Shown here in pieces: positions 8,413 to 13,311 of a stretch of 13,311 nucleotides of DNA. The stretch is taken from positions 1 through 13,311 of the forward strand of contig FTLJ01000903.1 in the NCBI GenBank assembly GCA_900155495.1, in the 5' to 3' direction. The notes under the pieces are model-generated. The model searched no databases. It was not told the DNA's origin and saw nothing but the letters and a program-made list of their open reading frames with translations. The stretch's first letter is position 1. The number at the start of each line of letters is the position of its first letter. This stretch comes from Porogramme epimiltina (taxonomy: Eukaryota; Basidiomycota; Agaricomycetes; Polyporales; Polyporaceae). A program made the translations under genes and the position numbers.

Positions 8413-10603
8413 ATGCCCCCATCCGGCCGCAAGAGCAGCCTGGCCAGCTCGCGAAATGGCCCCAAGAAGTATATTCCATACCGCGCTGACGACTTCCAGC
8501 ATGGAAAGAAGACGGGCATGATCGTCGAAACCGTCGACCACACCGATGAATTCGAGCCGTTTGACAAGGTAATCGGCCAGGCAGACAAGCACACGCCCTA
8601 TCGCGTTCAGAATGGTCGCAAGAGACGAGTAACCAAGACCCCTGTAGCCGTGGAGAACAATTTCGACGATGATGAGTACGGAGAGGCTTCGATGGTACTG
8701 GACGATAGTATGTACACTCACCTTCCTCCCCCGCGCGTGCTATGCGCCCTGACACATCGAAATAGGCACTCCACGGGGACCATCGGCTTATTTCGCGTAT
8801 ACACGCATGAATCCTATCACTTCGAGCGTGAATCGCGTCGGCTCGTCTACTCGGCCCGTTATGCAGTCATCTGACGTCGATATCTACGACGAGGTTCCTT
8901 CCCCGCGAGCGTCGCCGTCGTACATGGCTGCTAGCAAGCGCGCCCAGGCCAATGGAAAGAACGGCCGAGTCTCCGTACCCTCTCGACTGTCCCAATCCAT
9001 GATGGCGGAGGAGGACGAATCAGATGTGGATACTGGCGCCCCGATCTACGACTACGGTGACTATAGTGCTCCCATGGAGATGGTCGACTCGCCGCCACCC
9101 ATGTCGCAATCCGCTCGTACACCGCAAGCTTCCCGAACCCCTCGCCAGACCCCTAGGCGCACGAGCTTCACCAACCTTGCTCAGGAGGCGGATGAGCCCG
9201 GAGACGATTCCATAGAGGACGGGGTTGACGCTATGGGAGAGGAACCTGTCGACTATTATCGGCCTCCAAGTGCAAAGGCTCGCGGGAAGCAGAGGGCTAG
9301 CTACGCTCAGGAAGACGATGGGATGGATGAGACGGACATAGAGCCTGAGATTGCGCAAGGGTTGGACGACATTGAGCCAGACTCAATACCGGAAGAGGAC
9401 GAACCTGTGGATGAAGAGCCGCCGTCGCCTCCAAAGAAGAAAAGCAAGGAAAAGAAGGCAGCGAAGAACAGTAGGAAGGAGAATGATGGGGTGCCCCGAG
9501 GAAGATCTAAGGCTAAGAAAGAGGTCCTACGCGAAGGTCCGTTCTCCTTGTGTCTCATTATATGCATTATATCTCAATTGCACGAGTCACAGTTACGCCA
9601 GAGGAAAACACGGATGGTCTTCGCCGTAGCAAGCGCAGGAAGTACTCTCCGCTCGCATGGTGGCGGCTTGAGAAGGTCGTGTATGGGCGTCGGGAGAATG
9701 GAACCTGTCTTGTGCCAAGTATCAAGGAAATCCACCGAATCCCTCAAGTGAGGCCTGAGCCGCTAGGTGCGAAGAGACGCAAGACGACTGCGCGCAAGAA
9801 GAGCCAGACTGTGGAACCAGAGTCCGAGCCTCAGCAAGTCCTCGTGTATGACCCAGAGGAGGGCTGGGATGACGAAACCGATCCACACTGCAAGGTTCTT
9901 GAGTACGGCGAGGACGGTGCTGAGACGGAACGACGTGTGTACACTTTTCACTTAGGAATTTCTATATACTCATGTGCACGGCAGGCATTGCATTTACCGC
10001 GAAGATGGTTACTCCGAAGGCTGCTGCCCATGGTGCCTTCTATTTCCAGAAGATTTTCGGCGACAGCGACTTCCTCGCAGCGGGACAGCTCATCATCCCT
10101 CCCGAATCAACCAAGCCGACGAAGGGCACCAAGGACAACACTTTCGTGAGAGATCATTAAGTTATCTATGTGCTACATTATTCTTATCCACCATACTTTA
10201 GGTGTTCTACGTCATTCAAGGCGCCGTCAAGTTCTGCGTGCACAAGACCAACTTCATTCTTTCCACTGGCGGCATGTTCATGGTTCCACGCGGTGAGTAT
10301 ATATTGGTTAACTCGCCCTTTGCCCGTCGAGTGATACTGAATTTGCACATCATAGGCAACGTCTACTATATACAGAACATTTGCGATCGAGACGCCAAGC
10401 TCTTCTTTGCCCAGGCACGTAAGATGCCTGTGGAGCTGCTGCAAGAGTTTGAAGACGGTGCAGAGTCGGAGAGTGAGAGGCCGCGTTCACGTTCCAAGTC
10501 CGCGAACCGTGGGCAGTCTCAGCGCGCGTCCTCAGATACTGTCAATGGCGATGGGCCCGAACCGGAAGCCCAACCAAGGCGCAGGGGCTCGTCCAAACGA
10601 TAG
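8413..10603 (+). CDS. mif2: Kinetochore protein Mif2/CENP-C
   Basis: Inner-kinetochore protein that links CENP-A nucleosomes to the Mis12/MIND complex and dimerises through its C-terminal cupin. Exons: 8413-8707, 8766-9536, 9593-9934, 9985-10145, 10202-10292, 10356-10603, joined by GT-AG introns of 50-63 nt to 635 aa. The N-terminus (RKSSL, then YIPYRADDF and GKKTG, FEPFDKVIGQADKHTP) is the conserved fungal Mif2 head. The middle is acidic and disordered, with SPPKKK and a basic run. PRGRSK at 342-347 resembles a degenerate AT-hook. The CENP-C motif spans 366-388 (RRSKRRKYSPLAWW, then RLEKVVYGR) and holds the Arg and paired aromatics that contact the nucleosome. The cupin runs from ~471 to 580 (FFQ-like YFQKIFGDSDF, TKGTKDNTF, FYVIQGAV, GGMFMVPRG, DAKLFFAQA). 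The C-terminal tail is Ser/Arg-rich. I chose the ATG at 8413 because MPPSGRKSSL matches family N-termini; 8380 is an alternative. Confidence 0.93.
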
Positions 10604-11299
10604 CGTTCACCTCACTCCGCACTCGTCTCGTTCATTATGTCCTTCGTGCTCGTTCTTGCACGCCGTCATTTTCGGCCATTCGTTCCCCCAGACAGACTAC
10701 CCCTCACGGATTCCGGATCATCATCGATTCTTCGTGTACGCTACTCTAGCAGTCGTAGTATTCGACGACCATATGTACTTCCATGCCTGCAGCTAAGAGC
10801 AATGTATGCCGTTTCGAGACACGCACATGCACGACGGCGACATGATTATCTGTACAAGGTTGGTGGAGAGATTCACAAAGCAGCTACCCGCGGTGGAGGG
10901 TGTGCAATAGCGAGGTCTAGCTGTATCCGTGCGAATAGAGTCGGTAGTGACGATTAGTGCTATAGCCTGCGTGTAGCGCGGCGCGGAGTAGGCATGTGCG
11001 TGATAGAGAGCTGTATGGCGCGGCCCGATCGCTGAGCAGCAGCGGTAGTAGTGGGGCAATGTACACAAATAATCCAAAGAGCGAGGTTTAGGATAGATAA
11101 ACCGAAGAAAAAGCTAACTAACTAACGAGCGGACCGAGGGCGAACAGACCAATAGATAAGGGGGTGGTGGGCCGACCGGCGAGTAACGACGACGCAATGA
11201 AGGTAGCAACGACGGCAGATAGAGGCTGCCCGGTGTCAGACGCGAGCCTCAAAAGAAGGCATCTCCTCGGGGCAGCGCAATGAAGCAGGCGGTCTGCCA
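10604..11299. other. Convergent intergenic region
   Basis: The stop codons of the CENP-C gene (10603) and of the leftward Pro-rich gene (11300) face each other here. No frame looks coding. It should contain both 3' UTRs. A short CTAACTAACTAA run near 11115 is the only local repeat noticed, and no strong terminator-like hairpin was seen. Confidence 0.5.
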
Positions 11300-13311
11300 T
11301 CAGAGCATGCCAGAGCGCAGCTGCCCTGGCGGCTTCGGGCGCGACGGAAGGGTTTTCGGCCGGCTCGCGGGGCTCGCGGGCAGGCCGTATCCTGCGGGCG
11401 GGAGCGCGCGCTGCGACGCGCCGCGAGGCGGGGGAGGGAGAGGGTGGCTCGGTGCTGGAGGTGGCGGCGGGAGCGGCTGGCTCGGTGGCGGCGCTTGAGG
11501 TGGGTGCGGGGCCGGGCGGGGGGAGGTGTAAGCGTTCGGACCGGGCGGAAGGCCAACACGGGAGGCAGGCGCGTGGGGCGGTGGGACGGGCGGGGTCGGC
11601 GTCGTGTCGGGCACGCTGGGGAAGTTGTCGTAGACGGCGAGCGCCTCGCTGATGCCAGTCGTTGAGACGCTGGCGAGAGACTTCCAGGAGCCGCGACGCT
11701 GTAGACCGGGCTGGCCCGGTGGGGGTATCGGGGTAAGCGTGTTGTTTGAGTTGTCACCGCCAGGGACGGGAGGTAGCACCCCGCGAGGGGGCTCGGGGCG
11801 CGGCGGTAGAGGAAGAGGCCGTGGTGGCCTAGGCAGATTTCGCAAACTCTGATCATCGTCGTCTAGAAGAGAGCGGGCGTGAGTAGATAATCATACAGGA
11901 CGCCGACCCGACGTCAACGAACCTCCACTGGCGATGGCAACGTCCGCATTCTGGTGACTACCATCCTTTCTGTGCAAGAGCCTGTCGGCGAAGTTGCTGG
12001 CGCGCGAAATGCTGTTCTTGAACATCTTTGAGCTGCGCACGGAGCTGGCGTCAGTCCCACCCATGTCGTATGGAGGCGTAGGCGGCATGGCAGAGTCTTC
12101 TGAAGACGAGCCTGCGCTATTCCGCGCATCGCTGGATCGCAAATTGCCTGAGCTCTTGGCTCTTGAAAGGAGATTTGTGAGGTAGCCAGTCCCTGGCTTC
12201 GGAGAAGTCTTAGCCGGTGGAACGGAAGGCGTCGACGACTGGCTGCGAGATCCGCTATGTGCCATTGCACTCTTGGGGCGCGACGGAAGGGGTACCCTTA
12301 CCGCGTTCGGATCCGCGCTCAAGAACATGGGCTGGAGCTGAGGGCGAGACGACGAGCTGTCAATGGACGGGCGGGTTGACGAAGACTGGTCCATGGACGG
12401 TCTTGATGGCATGCGCTCCAATGAAGGCCGCGACGCCTTACGAGTGAGAGAACGATCGATTGAAGGACGGGAAGGTAGAGGACGGTGCTCATATTGTGAC
12501 ATCCTGGAGTCGTGTTGTGACGATGACCGTGCATCGTATTGTGACGACGCTCGCCCAGAGAAGCTCCGTTCCTGCGAGAGGCGAGAGAAACCGATTGCTT
12601 CCTCAGGAGATTCTGGCAAGTCTTGTATCGGACGTGGTCGATCTGGTGTGCCGCGACGATCTGGTGTGCTTCGACCGATGGCAGGAGGTGGGGTTGCCGT
12701 AGACTTCGGGCCCGACCTTGGAAGGGGTCTCTTCGAGGGAGTATCTTGAAGCTGCCTCTCCAGCATGGCAGGGTCGACAAAAAGAGCAGCAAGGTCGCTC
12801 ATATTCTTCGCGTTCATGGGCGTAGGAGACGGAAGATCGGCGTACTGCACGATAGCACTGACTGGACGACTCTTCCCTTCCACGACCTTCTCGTGAACAA
12901 CGGCATGGAAGCCCCTGGGTCCTTCAATGGGCGTAAGAATGGGTTCCTCGTAAGGAGCGCTGAGAGGAATCGGAGAAACCGCTTTGCGTGCCCTGGACGA
13001 CTTTCTTGACAGCGGCCCGGCGGACGAAGGCGAAGTGCCATCCGAGTAAGCAGAGTTCGGGGAGTATGCCGAAGCAGGGGAGGAAGAAGAGGACCCGCTC
13101 GACTGTGGGGCAGGGGCAAGGGTGGGAGCCGGAGCAAGAGCCGGAGGGGGAGCTGGGGCAGGAGCAGGAGCAGGAGGGGGAGCTGGGGGAGGGGGGAGTG
13201 CAATGGCGGGAGGGGGAGCAGGAGCAGGAGGAAGGGGTCGTGAGCTCGTGGAAGGCAGGGGATGCTGCATGGGGGGGCCGGCATTGGAAGGCGGGGGGGT
13301 CACCTTCGCAT
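11300..13311 (-). CDS. Pro/Ser-rich low-complexity protein, 5' truncated
   Basis: I do not recognise this protein. The frame is open from the window edge, so the true start is probably outside; an ATG at 13311-13309 followed by a possible donor GT at 13303 is an alternative first exon. Coding parts: 13311-11908 and 11862-11300, joined over a 45-nt GT-AG intron that preserves the frame (giving TSDDDDQSLRNLP), at least 654 residues. A longer donor-consensus option at GTATGA would shift into a frame without the proline-rich character. In order: a Pro/Ala tract (~20-66), a Ser-rich linker, a less repetitive part (~95-185) with a predicted helix MSDLAALFVDPAMLERQLQD, TPDR and Q-Y/H-D/E-x-R repeats, four R-P-S-[I/L/M]-[D/E] repeats (~280-320), a basic Ser-rich part, and a C-terminal region of PP and PPPP runs with a short non-proline island (RRGSWKSLASVSTTGISEAL). 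Such proteins are often SH3/WW-binding scaffolds of cortex or polarity, but that is only inference. Confidence 0.7.
12350..12475 (-). repeat. Coding RPS[ILM][DE] repeat cluster
   Basis: Four imperfect copies of the short unit S/T-R-P-S-hydrophobic-D/E (SRPSIDRS, SRPSLERM, SRPSMDQS, TRPSIDSS) occur within ~40 residues of the Pro/Ser-rich protein. The nearby RKAS and R-P-S sites fit basophilic kinase targets. Repeat units differ at the nucleotide level, suggesting they are old or selected. Confidence 0.65.
13146..13216 (+). other. G-run cluster, possible G-quadruplex
   Basis: Seven runs of 3-6 G (13146-13150, 13155-13158, 13176-13180, 13185-13189, 13191-13196, 13208-13210, 13212-13216) lie on the strand opposite the Pro/Ala-coding strand. 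The unit GGGGGAGCTGGGG occurs twice. This is the antisense of a Pro/Ala codon tract, so the G-runs may be only a by-product of coding. The G-runs would be in the template DNA strand, not in the mRNA. Confidence 0.5.

Noticed and set aside
11236..11856. Alternative minus-strand frame of 206 codons downstream of the Pro-rich gene's intron
   Set aside because: Reached only with the better-looking GTATGA donor, but it yields an Arg/Ser/His-rich frame with no continuity, while the frame ending at 11300 keeps the proline-rich character and a plausible GTCGGC donor.
13301..13311. ATG at the extreme right edge (minus strand) as the true start of the Pro-rich gene
   Set aside because: It is out of frame with the long frame unless an intron starts within nine bases; the frame is also open to the edge, so I treat the gene as truncated.
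1..13311. Mobile elements, tRNA, rRNA, CRISPR or selfish-element signatures
   Set aside because: No transposase or reverse transcriptase frame, no long terminal or inverted repeats, no tRNA A/B-box pair and no regular spaced array were seen on either strand.

Overview
This window is a nuclear segment of a filamentous fungus, most likely a basidiomycete (Agaricomycetes-like). The main evidence is gene architecture. Protein-coding frames are interrupted by many very short GT-AG introns, mostly 46-76 nt, and the three recognisable proteins are a fungal-type CE16 acetylesterase, the AP-2 mu subunit and a Mif2/CENP-C with the fungal C-terminal cupin. I see no bacterial operon logic, no tRNA or rRNA, no CRISPR array and no convincing mobile element. 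All gene models were built by hand, by joining frames at GT-AG sites until the protein matched what I know of each family. Frames and phases were checked at every junction.

Layout. (1) 1-2015: about 2 kb with no supportable gene, starting with an 11-G run and about 550 bases of extremely GC- and CpG-rich sequence. (2) 2016-3692, minus: a secreted GDSL/SGNH esterase of the CE16 type, 10 coding exons including an 18-nt microexon, 304 aa. (3) 3693-4527: a divergent promoter region with candidate TATA boxes and a 20-nt palindrome. (4) 4528-6321, plus: clathrin adaptor AP-2 mu subunit, 10 coding exons with tiny first (9 nt) and last (6 nt) coding exons, 424 aa. (5) 6597-7166 and 7575-8078, plus: two intronless, diverged tandem paralogues that look like small dimeric alpha/beta-barrel (ABM-like) proteins. 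The second is preceded by three copies of GCTGACGCGT, which contains the MCB core ACGCGT. (6) 8413-10603, plus: kinetochore protein Mif2/CENP-C, 6 coding exons, 635 aa, also with one ACGCGT in its promoter. (7) 10604-11299: convergent 3' flanks. (8) 11300-13311, minus: a 5'-truncated gene for a Pro/Ser-rich, low-complexity protein of unknown role with short internal repeats.

The genes do not form a pathway. This is ordinary eukaryotic neighbourhood of housekeeping genes (endocytosis, kinetochore), one secreted enzyme and lineage-specific genes. I found no clear new multi-gene system. The most interesting signals are the triple MCB-like repeat in front of the second ABM-like paralogue, the microexons, and the repeat-rich unknown protein at the right edge.
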